Assembly (NCBI GenBank): GCA_963693285.1
Contig: OY848931.1
Coordinates: 997,001-1,061,000 of the forward strand
Length of the DNA: 64,000 nt
DNA from: Xestospongia muta
Lineage: Eukaryota; Porifera; Demospongiae; Haplosclerida; Petrosiidae
Reading direction: 5' to 3'
The translations under genes and the position numbers were made by a program. Below the pieces are notes generated by a model that ran no database searches, was not told where the DNA came from, and was given only the letters and a program-made list of their open reading frames with translations. This document shows positions 16,530-31,851 of the stretch, piece after piece (position 1 is the first letter of the stretch; each line of letters opens with the position of its first letter).

Positions 16530-19500
16530 TTACAGCTGTTGAGTAGAGTTTCCATTGTAAGTGTTCTTTCTTTTCTCATCATCATCGTCTTTGAAATCAT
16601 CTTGATTGAACTTCCTGAAACGTGGACCATCACCGGATCTAGAGTGTTGCCGGTTTGAACTGTAAAAGAATAGTAAATAACAAAAGAGCAGTCATAATAG
16701 ATTTCATAATTGTACATACATCACTGTATAAACAGTACTCTCTTTTTAATTGGTACTTGCTATAATATTATATATCTACTTTAATATATGTGGTATTAAC
16801 CTATTCTGGGATGGTGTATTCACACGGGCTTGTGACGACGGAGGAGGGGTATTGCTTCCTTGAAATAATCCAAGAAGACCGTTTTTAACAGACACCAATA
16901 TCATTAAAATGAACTGAAACAAGCCCATTAGAGCACTCCATATACTACTTACTACACCTCCTTCATTGGAACCATAAGTTGATGATCTCTTCTGAAAAGA
17001 GAAGTCAATTAAATTGTTATTATATTGTTCTACTTACGAGTTTGTTGTGTACGAGTACCACACCAGATGGGGCTAGACCTTGATCGCTAAGGGTTGTATC
17101 ATCAACATCTGATCCAAGTTCTTTACGTGGATACACACACGTTATAGATAATGATTTTACATCATTAACTTCCATATACTGAACAAAGTAGAGAAAATTA
17201 TATGTGATCTTTGAACCTCAAGTGTTGTATAAACAATTCTTTGTGACACATCAATGTTTTATGCAAGTAATTTATCTAATCAATATTCTACATTCTCTGG
17301 AGCAAACTTCACATGACAATACAATTCTCTTTTAACAAATAAATTATTTTCTTCCTTACTTCTGCTATTTGTGTTCTCAACACAAATATAGTATCATAAG
17401 ATGACAGATTTAACACTGTTGTATGTCCATCAGGAAACCTGACTTGAATACGTGAAGACCTGGGGATGTAAAAATATAATAGTACGTGTTCCTGCTAATT
17501 GCAGGGGGCATACCCATCATGTACAGCTGACAGTACACTTGGAACTACTGTGGCTCCTGCTAGAGGAGGTGTGGCCTGAGACCGAGCAGAGTCTTTCGTA
17601 TGTGCAGAAGGTAAAGAAATAATGTTATAAAGGTGTGCTAAATCTCTATCACTTCAAAGCTCTTAATTACTACAATGCCCATAGCAATCAGTCATCAGTT
17701 GCCAAAGGTACACACTTATTGACATTTAAAGCCTTCTTACTGTACATATTGTTATTTACTACCTGATGATTTCTGCTTCTTTAGTGCTAATCTCTCTTGT
17801 TTGTCCTGTTCTAGCTTGGCCAATATTTCTTGTTTAGCTCTCTGATCTTCAAGTTTTTGTTTCCTCCGTTCATTCAACCAATGTTGTCGCTCACGTTCCT
17901 CCTGGTCCTTCTTCCATTGACCATGTTCTTGTCCCTCCCTCCGTCTACGAGACTCTCTTTCTTTGTCTCTCTAAAGGAAAGAAATGACTTTATAAGGAAG
18001 CCCCATAACAAACATAGTTGATGTAACATGATGCTACTACAATCACTAGTGGTTCCAAATAAATCCTTTTATAAGAACATGATTATTGTTTACTTCCTTC
18101 TCTTCCTCATCTCTTTGTTGACGTCTCTGTTGCATTTTCTCACGATATCTAAAGAAAACACAGAATTAATAGGCTCATACCCAGACCAAATATGAGCATG
18201 AGACTGCCAGATAATATATATAGAATCATACTCAGACCAAGTATGAGTATGAGACTATGGATAAGACTCATATAGAACAGACATCAAGATCAGACACAGA
18301 CTCATACCAAGTATGGGTATGAGTCTAAGTAGATGATACCTTTTTATTTGTTCTTCTTTGTCTTTAGTTTTTTCAATATCGTCAGCAGGTTTTTCAATAG
18401 TTTTGTTAGTAGATGGAACTGCTGATTCAGATTCAGCAGCTGCTTTTGGTGAATCTGTCTCATCAGTGGGTGTGGTTTGGGGTGTGGCTATAGGTCCATT
18501 TGATGTAGTAGTGGGATTGATTTTCTATGGTATGCACAATAGAATTAAATTGAGGATGTGGTCAATTAGTGACAGTCATAACTTTAATGTACAACATTAA
18601 CAAAACAGTCCCTGGATGGAAAATACAATTAAACAACACAACATTGTCTTTATAACAATACTTTCCACACTATAACACAATATATATCATTAGACTGTTG
18701 TGGTGATTATTTAAATTGTAGTTATTGTTTTGACTGCATAAAGACAAAAGCTGAAAGCTTAACTAATGGTACTATGAATAACACAATGCTTTAAGGTCAA
18801 TTACAACATCCATCAATGTACTCCTCTATTCAATTTTATCATCCTTACATTAAAACCTTCACTGAGTGTTGCTACCAAGCTAGTAATATTTTGAGGTCCA
18901 CTAGCTACAGCCAACTGGTCTCCGGTCGGTGAGATACAGAACACACTTGGAGTCAGTAGTACTGGAACTATTAGCACATATTGTATTAAGGAAATCAATA
19001 AGTATTGGTCTATCTACTACATGTCACATGACAGTGAGTCTGTATCATGTGACAATGAGTCTATATTACATAGTAAAAGTTCTATCACACGACAATGAGT
19101 CTATTATAGGTCATGTGATAATGAGTACATCTAGTAATGTGTAGTGAATACCAATGTGTAATATAATCAGTTACTTCAAAACAAGCTGTGTCATTTTTAT
19201 ATTCCATATTTGGTAATAGCGTTATGAATCATTTCCCTTGTCAATATACTGTACAATGGACGTCATATCAGACATAACGTACATTAAAACAATTTGTCGG
19301 AACATAATGGAAACAAAAGAGACGACTAATAATGTAACATCTGGTCATTCCTTCCTTAGATTCTAATTTCTATCATTGCAAGGATACAAAATTGTGAAAA
19401 TTGTTGAAATTCAGTACTGTAATACAAAAATAAGAACACATTAAAATTTTTATTGGCATATATGGGAGGTGTACTAGCCACACCCATACCACACCCATAC

Positions 19501-20342
19501 TAACAACTTACGTATCTTTCATTAATTCAATAGCAACGCAGTCTTCCTTTCCTAATAGATCAAGTACCTTGATATAACAAATAAAACAACAATAACAACA
19601 ATAACAACAATAACAATATATGTACAAGGACCACTAGATAACACAAGTCAACAGTCTATAATATATAGATCATACCTCTTTACTACTCCATGACTGATTT
19701 GTTTGTGAGGTTGCTTCAGTTGTGTCTATATAAAACAGGAAGGATGTGTTAACTTTAAAATAAAAAGAAATTTATTATGTCTATCTAGTCTTTCATCCAG
19801 CAGGAAGACTATACTTGTGTTACAAATATAATTAATATTTAAGCTTTAAATTGCGGAAATCAGCATCTTGTTACACAACACATTGTGTAGATTTCCTGCT
19901 GAATATTGGCCTTAGAAGTGTCTGTGAATGTACTGCTACAATATCTTAATCAGATTTATTAGTGACTGACAATTCCTTCAAAGTACAAAATGACGGATGC
20001 TGTCACAATCACATACAAGTCTAATACGTTGAGTAGTACTGGTAACATGATGACAGACAAGCCAAGGCTTATGCTGTTACCAACTAGTAAGCTGTGACAT
20101 TGTGACTATGTTCGGATATTACAAGCATATACTTTATTTCATTGTTATTATGTCGTATCCAAGTTGTTGAACACAAATTGAAGACATTTGTTATAGATTT
20201 GTGTATCACTATTATCGACAAGGGCAAAGATATAAAATGTGTGTGTATGTATTATAGTACCTTTGAGATAAACAACCAACAAGACTCTTCTTTGTCGACA
20301 TTGACTGATAGCATTTACAACACCTTCCTTAAACCATTCCAT
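16530..20342 (-). CDS. UBXN4: UBXN4 (erasin/UBXD2), ER-associated UBX-domain adaptor for p97/VCP
   Basis: Acts at the ER membrane in ERAD by recruiting p97. Exons (5' to 3'): 20342-20261, 19725-19676, 19567-19512, one short exon not located between 19511 and 18968, then 18967-18849, 18524-18340, 18148-18094, 17970-17763, 17592-17514, 17459-17360, 17178-17038, 16991-16801, 16659-16530. The N-terminal thioredoxin/UAS-like fold starts MEWFKEGVVNAISQCRQ and continues through VPVLLTPSVFCISPTGDQL. An Arg/Glu/Lys/Gln-rich coiled coil follows (EERERQHWLNERRKQKLED). The UBX domain runs from SSRIQVRFPDGHTTV to LAPSGVVLVHNK. A hydrophobic hairpin (WSALMGLFQFILMILVSV) and the terminal NGNSTQQL (NGNSTQQM in man) complete the family pattern. 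The missing exon must be 3n+2 long by phase. Introns carry palindromic repeats. Confidence 0.9.
18174..18325. repeat. three successive imperfect palindromes in a UBXN4 intron
   Basis: About 18174-18202, 18226-18253 and 18297-18325 each have the form ACTCATACC...GTATGGGTATGAGT, able to fold back on themselves. They are related in sequence, spaced about 25-45 bp apart, and fill most of intron 18149-18339. Confidence 0.75.
19021..19128. repeat. degenerate tandem repeat, about 20-bp unit
   Basis: Four or five imperfect units of TATCATGTGACAATGAGTCT lie in a UBXN4 intron. A short plus-strand open frame over it is a repeat artefact. Confidence 0.7.
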
Positions 20343-20669
20343 GTCAACCTTTCAATGATTTTAATGTCAATGAACACTAAATTAAAATACTTAGGTAGAC
20401 ATGCTGAAATTACAGATAATTTGAATAAAATGACTGACCATATTGTACATAACTGATAGATCTAATAACACATTATATCTATACATTGTGTATGGACAAT
20501 TAACTCACAAAATTAGAACGAAAGATTGAAGAAAGAGGAAGCAAATTTGCTGTTTTAACCACACCTCCTTTAACACGCCTGCAATAATCCGTTGAATATT
20601 TAATAACTATTTGAGAGGTGAGAGGAACAGAATCTCAATTGAAATTGTTACTCAGTCTTCTCAGGCAAA
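20343..20669. other. 327-bp divergent intergenic region between UBXN4 and chimaerin
   Basis: Start codons of UBXN4 (minus) and the RhoGAP gene (plus) face away from each other across this A+T-rich interval. It should contain both promoters and 5' untranslated regions. No clear TATA box, palindrome or repeat is seen. Confidence 0.5.
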
Positions 20670-25291
<4,622 letters not shown>

Positions 25292-25430
25292 TTTTTTTAA
25301 AGACCTGTCCTTTTTAATAAATTGCACATAATTTTTTATTTATAAAATCATTGACTTTATTCAATAATTAACTTGTAAAATAACTTTAAACTTGAATAAA
25401 ATTAATTTATTATTTTTCAGTTGAAGAGAC

Positions 25431-25456
25431 CACGTGTGCTAATATTAAACCACGTG
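25431..25456. promoter_or_regulatory. two CACGTG E-boxes upstream of Twinkle
   Basis: CACGTG occurs at 25431-25436 and again at 25451-25456, two helical turns apart, 12-37 bp before the Twinkle ATG. They lie in the 176-bp gap after the chimaerin stop. A possible splice acceptor (TTTTTCAG) ends at 25420, so they may be in 5' untranslated sequence. Binding by a bHLH-ZIP factor is inference. Confidence 0.4.
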
Positions 25457-25467
25457 GTTGGATTGAC

Positions 25468-28400
25468 ATGAATGGACTCATAGTAAAGAAAGTAATACCA
25501 AATCTTTGGAAACTATCCCCTAGGCTTCTCTCTCGTATACCATCTCCCTCGATATCAGTATCTATTCCAGCTGATCTCACTCAGGCTAATATCAAATTCA
25601 AAGAGGGACACAATACATATATTGTTAATCCTTGTCCGTTCTGTTCAGATCATGCTAACAGTACGACTTCAGTTTATTTGAATAAAGCTACTGGAAGTTG
25701 GTCCTGTATGCCTTGTAAAAGAAAAGGTATTATTAGAATAACTCTGGCTACAGTGCCATATGCTGTTGGTAACTGTACCTTAATAGGAAGTTAGCAGCTA
25801 AAGTGTAAAGTCTGTAATAATTAGCGCTAATACACAGTATACATTAGAAATATTTTAGTATCAAAACCTTAACAGTAGGGAAATCTCGTTATTGTGTGAG
25901 TGGGTGGAGCTGTGTTTTTAATATAATAATTTAATTTTTTAGTAAATAATTTTGTTTTATTTTAGGTAAGGTTTGTTTACTTTTATTTATAGTTTTCTAA
26001 ATTTAAATTACCTTTACTAAATGATTAAAGATAACCAAAGTATATCTAGATATTATAGCATCATTTTTAAAGGTTCATGGGACAAACTTTACAATCAGTT
26101 GTGTACGAGTCAGTCATCATCTAGTAGTGACAAGCCTAAACCTCATTATCCTGTATCTAATAATTGGTCTACTTATCGGAAGTGGTCAGATGTTGATGAT
26201 AAGACAAGAGAAAAGGCTCGCTCAATATTTCAGATACCACCAGTATGTCTACTAATATATTAGTGTAGGAATTAAATGGTGCTTTTTATAGATGCTTATA
26301 GATTCTATCATTGATAAATATGGGGTTAAAATTGCTGATACAAAGGTATTAAACTTTGTAGGCATGCTTCACAAATCACATGTTTTGATTGTCTTTTAGT
26401 TCTCCAATAAACGTCATACTATCATTTTACCTACTATGGTATTTCCTTGGTACAAGATTTCAGATGAGGGCAGTTGTGCGGTACCTCATTTTTTGAAGTT
26501 AGAGCCTTTGACAAATGATCGTGAATCATTGACCAGTCTGGAATCCATACCAATAAAACCTTATGGTTTGTTTGGATGGAATACTGTGTCTGAAAATGAT
26601 AAAGAAGTAAGACTATTTACTAGTCTAACTTGTATATGGTACACTGTCATCTGTCTGTAGTTAGTAATGACTGATGATGAACTCAATGCTATTACCATTC
26701 ATCATAGTACAGGTTTACCATCTGTTGCTATGGCGATGAATGTCTCCTCTTCCAGTCTCCCTTCTGAGGTTAGTAATTTAAGACAGAAAGCCTCTTAAAG
26801 TTATATCGAATGGAAACATACTACAGTAGTTAAATACACAATATCTCCGTTAGTATAGTAACATTATTTTGCATAGATATTACTTCAGCTGGAGAGATTC
26901 AATAAAATATACTTGTGGTTTGAAGTTAGTCGTAAACTAGTGTCTGTTCTTGTAAGATCATTAAACAAACCTCAATGTTTTATTATTCGGTATGTTAAGT
27001 TAAAGTGACCATTACTAGAGTAGTTATCTTTTAGTTCTAAGGATCAAAGTAAAGACTTCAAATCTGCCGTGGATGCTGTGAACAAGGTATGACAATATAT
27101 TTCCCAGGGGTGTCATCATGATAACCATGTCAATATCCCATATAACAATTCCTATACTCAACATAACATGTACAATACTTATAATATACATGACATTTCT
27201 TCTAAATTATATCAGGGTTATGATATAAAAAACATTATTACTCAAGCTGACTCTACTGTGCACAAACAAATGTTACTCTTCCATCAGGTACAATATCCAT
27301 ACCAGTGTTGTCTATCAATTATCTCTTGTAGTTTAAAGGTCGTGTTTATTCAGAGTTCCTTAATGCTGAGAAAATAGCTGGTATAAAGGTATTATCACTA
27401 CACGTCAAATAAAGTGACTTGTCTCTTGCAATTGTTGTAGTGGCTACGATTTCCTGATTTGACAAAATATCTTAAAGGTTTTAGACAAGGAGAGTTAACT
27501 ATCTTCACTGGTCCCACTGGTAGTGGAAAGACAACTTTAATGAGTGAATTATCATTGGATCTTTGTCAACAAGGAGTAAGGAGGAGACAATGAGTGATGA
27601 AAGTGATCTGTTGGTTGATAGCTCACATTTCCTTCATATAGGTATCAACGCTATGGGGTAGTTTTGAAATCTCCAATGTCAGATTAGCTAAGACAATGTT
27701 GAAACAATTCTCAGGGTAAATATTCTTGAAATTGTACAGTAGATTATCATAGCATTGTCTAATCAATATAGTCAAAATCTTGATGTTCATTTGAAGAATT
27801 ACAATTGTTGGGCAGATAAATTTCAAAAGTTACCTATTTACTTTATGGATTTTCATGGATCAGCTGACATTAAGAATGTTATTGAGGTAATTGTTGTTAT
27901 GTTGATCTTGTTGTTGATTGCTAACAAACTAACTAGGTAATGTCTCACGCTGTCCATGTACACAATGTAGAGCATGTTATAATAGATAACTTACAGTTTA
28001 TGGTTGGTGCAACTTATAGGTAAGATTTTAATAGATAGCTAAACGGATGGATGAATTGAACCAGCTTTATTCTTTAGAGGGTTTGACGATAGTTTTCACG
28101 CCCAAAATGCTGCTATATTTGAGTTTCGACGATTTGCCACAACTCATGGGATACATGTCACTATTATTGTTCATCCACGGAAGGAAGACGAGCTCAGATT
28201 GTTAACTACTGCGTCCATATTTGGTACAGCTAAAGCAAGTCAAGAAGCTGACAATGTCATGATATTACAGTCTCTACCCAGACAAGATAAATTTCTACAA
28301 GTGATTTTACTCAACAGTCAAACTCAAAATGCTTGTGTTCTTTATACTATAGGTAACAAAGAATCGATTCTCTGGTGACCTCGGAAAAGTACCTTTGAAA

Positions 28401-28652
28401 TTTGATCGAGAGTCTTTAACATTTTCGGGTGTTTTCACAACTCTGAAGAACACAACAGAACAATACAAGAAACAGACAAAAATGAAGACAGACAAATCTT
28501 CTGAGAGAATGACATCGTCACAAAGACCATTACAACCTGTATTCATTGAGAAATCCAATGACTATAATACCTTAAGACATACTCCAATTCTTAAACCAGC
28601 TATTTCCATATTAGGAAAAAATATTGAACTCACTAGTCAATCAAAATCTTAA
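25468..28652 (+). CDS. TWNK: Twinkle, mitochondrial replicative DNA helicase, with primase-type zinc finger retained
   Basis: Hexameric RecA-fold helicase of the mtDNA replisome, related to T7 gp4. Fifteen exons: 25468-25726, 26073-26242, 26292-26345, 26400-26606, 26661-26768, 26877-26989, 27035-27086, 27216-27287, 27332-27388, 27441-27575, 27642-27715, 27772-27886, 27937-28019, 28078-28300, 28353-28652; about 673 residues. Exon 1 gives a basic presequence, then CPFC...CMPC, the four zinc ligands of a primase finger, which human Twinkle lacks. The TOPRIM-like part ([19 protein letters not shown]) lacks the acidic metal ligands of active primases. Helicase motifs: Walker [27 protein letters not shown], Walker B region [38 protein letters not shown], and the C-terminal NRFSGDLG. 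The last exon is duplicated about 2.9 kb downstream. Confidence 0.95.
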
Positions 28653-28790
28653 GTAAACACTAAAATGTATCATCATTGACTTTTATTATTTTGAGAGACA
28701 AAAATTGTTTTATTGACAAAAGAATTAATTTTATACAATAAAGATATTAACATATGATTTCTAACATGATTTAAGTAGCTAAACAATCAG

Positions 28791-31278
28791 TATAATTATT
28801 TTTCTTTGTAGATGATGTGCTGCTCTTGCAACAACAAAAGAAAATGTCAATTAACATTTTTTGTTGTATATTTTCTTCTAGTTGATCAGTGGACTAGGTC
28901 ACAGAATTACAAGCTAACCACAAAGAAGGTCGATACAATTGATTAAAAAGACTACATAGTATTGTCAGCTGGTGACTGGTATTAATACTGATCAAAGACC
29001 ATCATTGAAGTTATATAATTCTGGTTAACTATAATCGTTTGTTTCAGTCAACATTGTTTGTGACATTACTATACAAAGATGAAGGTGTCATAATTATTGT
29101 TAACAATTTTGGAGCTAATAGATAAAGTAATGTAATGTTTTATGTATTTAGAAGACTTAATTAATTGTTAATCAAATCAATTAAAAATCAATTAATGTTG
29201 GTCACACGTGTGAAGGTGTGATAGCTTTTCCCGCCAAATTTGTCATGAGTTTTTGCCTTGTGTTTGTCAAAATGAAGAATGACAGAGATGTCTTGAAAGT
29301 ATAAAGAGACTCCATTTGCAAGCTAATATTAGTGTACAGACCCCCGTGGGTCTTCGTCGCCTCGACTCGTCTCTTCGTTGGATCGCCCCTCTTCACGACT
29401 CATCTCCCCTCTTCGCTGGATCATCTTTTCATTCAGTTATGATCATTCTTTTATTTTTATTTTATTTTCTGTTCTTTTTCATTTTCTTTCATTTCTTGTA
29501 ATTTTTGTTTGGATCTGTCAAGTCGCTAATTGATTATTTCTCTTCGTTTCTACAGGACTCAATTTGGAAGCCTTACTGTGGTTCTCTGATGTTTTGACTG
29601 TTCTCAGTTCTCTGATGTTCTTTGATTGTTCTCAGTTCTCTGATGTTCTCTGATGTTCTTTGATTGTTCTCAGTTCTCTGATGTTCTCTGGATGTAAAAG
29701 ATGAGTCGCTCTCCTGCCTGGTCTCTTCTGTCTTCTTTCAAGCCTTCTTTCCTCTTCTTTTTTTATTTTTATTTTATTTTTTTTTTGGGCTATCCAGCCC
29801 ATACACCATACACACACCCATACAAACCCTATTAATTATCTCTCCCCTGCCGCCTGGCGGCCTCAAAAAAAAATTTTTTTTAAATCCAAGGCCGCCAGGT
29901 GGCGGGGGAGAGCTCTGATCTTCTAGGGTGCGTGTGTGTGTGCTGTGTGTGTGTGTGTGTTGGTGGTCCTTTTTCACTTCCTCTGTCTCTCTCTTCACTC
30001 TCTATCCATTCATTGTCACTATCAGTTCATAACTACTCTCTTTTTCTTTCCCTGCAGGAGCACTGGTGAAAAAGGTGAGCTGTCTCTCCATCCATTCACT
30101 TCTCATCCATTGTTTAGTAATCCAGTTGTTATTCTCTCTTTTTCTCCCTCTATGTTCTCAACTTGTGGACTGACTGGACTCTTGGGAACTCTCCATCTTC
30201 TCTTTCCTACAATTGCTGGATTGGAGACCTTCACTGGACTTCTTGGGCCTTCACTGGACTTTTTGGGTACTCTTCAACTACAGAGACTGTTTTATTTTTA
30301 TTTCTCATTTTTTACTTGTCATTTTTTAATTTATTTTTTTCTTAGTTGAATTTTCTTTAAAAAAATTTTTTTACTAAAAATTTGTCAAAAATCAATTTTA
30401 ACTTTAGTTTCAACTAAGGATATATTACATTTAATAATTATTTTAAAAACTTTAGTTTATTTTAGAATTAAATTTCTTTTGAAACTCAAGATATATATTT
30501 AATAACTATTTTACAAAACTTTTAGAATTCAATTTCTTTTGAAACTCTAATATTACAATCAGTTTACTAATCATTGCTGTATATTGCTGTATACTATAAT
30601 CATACCGATTTCTATTATCTTACACCTACGTCAATAGTTATTATTCTTTTAGTTTTACAAGAAAAAACAATTCTTAGTTTGTATTATATTATAATTTACA
30701 TTATAATTTTGATTAATAATTATTTTTTACAAAAAATTAATTAAAAATCTATTAAAGCGCTTTGTTTGTTAAACGTGTGCTAATGATGGATATTTTCCCG
30801 CCATAATAGTGGTCACGCGTTTTTTTGCTAACTGCGTACACTTGCTGATGATCTTTTCCCGCCCGTTCAATGAGAGTTTAATTTCTTTTAAAATTTTTTT
30901 TATTGTTAAAATTCATGTTTATTTTCGTTTAATTTGTTTGTAAACTATTTTTATTTATTTTTATTGTTAAAATTCATGTTTATTTATCATTTGATTTTTT
31001 TCTAAACTATTTAAGAAGTTTAGGGTTCAGTTTCTACATACAAATTTTTATTTCACTTCTCTTAATTGTAGATATGATAGAAAATCTATAGCATTAAATT
31101 TGTACCATGTAATCTTAAATACAAATTTGAGCATACAACTGAGTTTCATGTTTCAGCAAATGTCGTAAAGGATTCTGATATGCAGTATTGGAATGTATTA
31201 GTATGGGTTTGAGACCAACTTGTTCGATACTGGTCTGTGTCTTTCACACAACTATCAGCAAGCAAATTATTCTTTTCA
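28791..31278. other. 2.5-kb gene-free segment after Twinkle, probable repeat-derived DNA
   Basis: No frame here resembles a protein. The stretch 29330-30300 is pyrimidine-rich on the plus strand, with TTCTCAGTTCTCTGATGTTC repeated two or three times near 29600-29690, and has a hairpin at 29841-29911. From 30350 to 31100 it is very A+T-rich with internal repeats (for example AATTTCTTTTGAAACTC at about 30470 and 30528; TTATTGTTAAAATTCATGTT at about 30901 and 30960). TTTTCCCGCC occurs three times (near 29226, 30792 and 30851). This looks like one or more old insertions separating two copies of a duplicated unit. Confidence 0.5.
29841..29911. repeat. inverted repeat (hairpin), 22-bp G+C-rich arms
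   Basis: TCTCCCCTGCCGCCTGGCGG at 29841 pairs with CCGCCAGGTGGCGGGGGAGA ending at 29911, with about two mismatches. The A/T-only loop is about 26 bp. The arms are strikingly G+C-rich for this genome, and they may be the terminus or core of a mobile element. Confidence 0.8.
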
Positions 31279-31790
31279 AAACTCAAAATACTTGTGTTCT
31301 TTATACTATAGGTAACAAAGAATCGGTTTTCTGGTGACCTCAGAAAAGTACCTTTTAAAATTTGATCGAGAGTCTTTAACATTTTCAGGTGTTTTCCACA
31401 ACTCGAAGAACACAACAGAACAATACAAGAAACAGACAAAAGTGAAGACAGACAAATCTTCTGAGAGAATGACATCGTCACAAAGACCATTACAACTTGT
31501 ATTCATTGAGAAATTCAATGACTATAATACCTTAAGACATACTCCAATTCTTAAACCAGCCATTTCCATATTAGGAAAAAATACTGAACTCACTAGTCAA
31601 TCAAAATCTTAAGTAAACACTAAAATGTATCATCATTTACTTTTATTATTTTGGGAGACAAAAATTGTTATATTGACAAAATAACTAATTTATTTAAAAT
31701 GTTAACATATGATTTATAACAATCACATTAACATATGATTTATAACAATCACATTAACATGATTAAGTAGTAAAAGATTCAGTAGTAATA
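31279..31790 (+). pseudogene. duplicated last exon and 3' flank of Twinkle
   Basis: From about 31279 the sequence repeats the end of Twinkle intron 14, the whole of exon 15 (counterpart 31313-31612) and about 140 bp of 3' flank, at roughly 93-95% identity by eye. One inserted base near 31357 (CCTTTTAAAATTTG for CCTTTGAAATTTG) shifts the frame early, and no helicase exons precede it. It is a partial, non-functional copy left by a local duplication that also involved ABAT. Confidence 0.9.
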
Positions 31791-31851
31791 ATAGATACTG
31801 ATATTAAATGTTAGAATTTCTTAAGTTTGACATCATACAGATCTGATCTGA

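Noticed and set aside
20142..20456. 104-codon plus-strand frame
   Set aside because: Antisense to UBXN4 exon 1, whose protein similarity is clear.
29936..30349. 137-codon plus-strand frame rich in Phe, Leu and Ser
   Set aside because: It comes from a pyrimidine-rich non-coding tract; no known domain.
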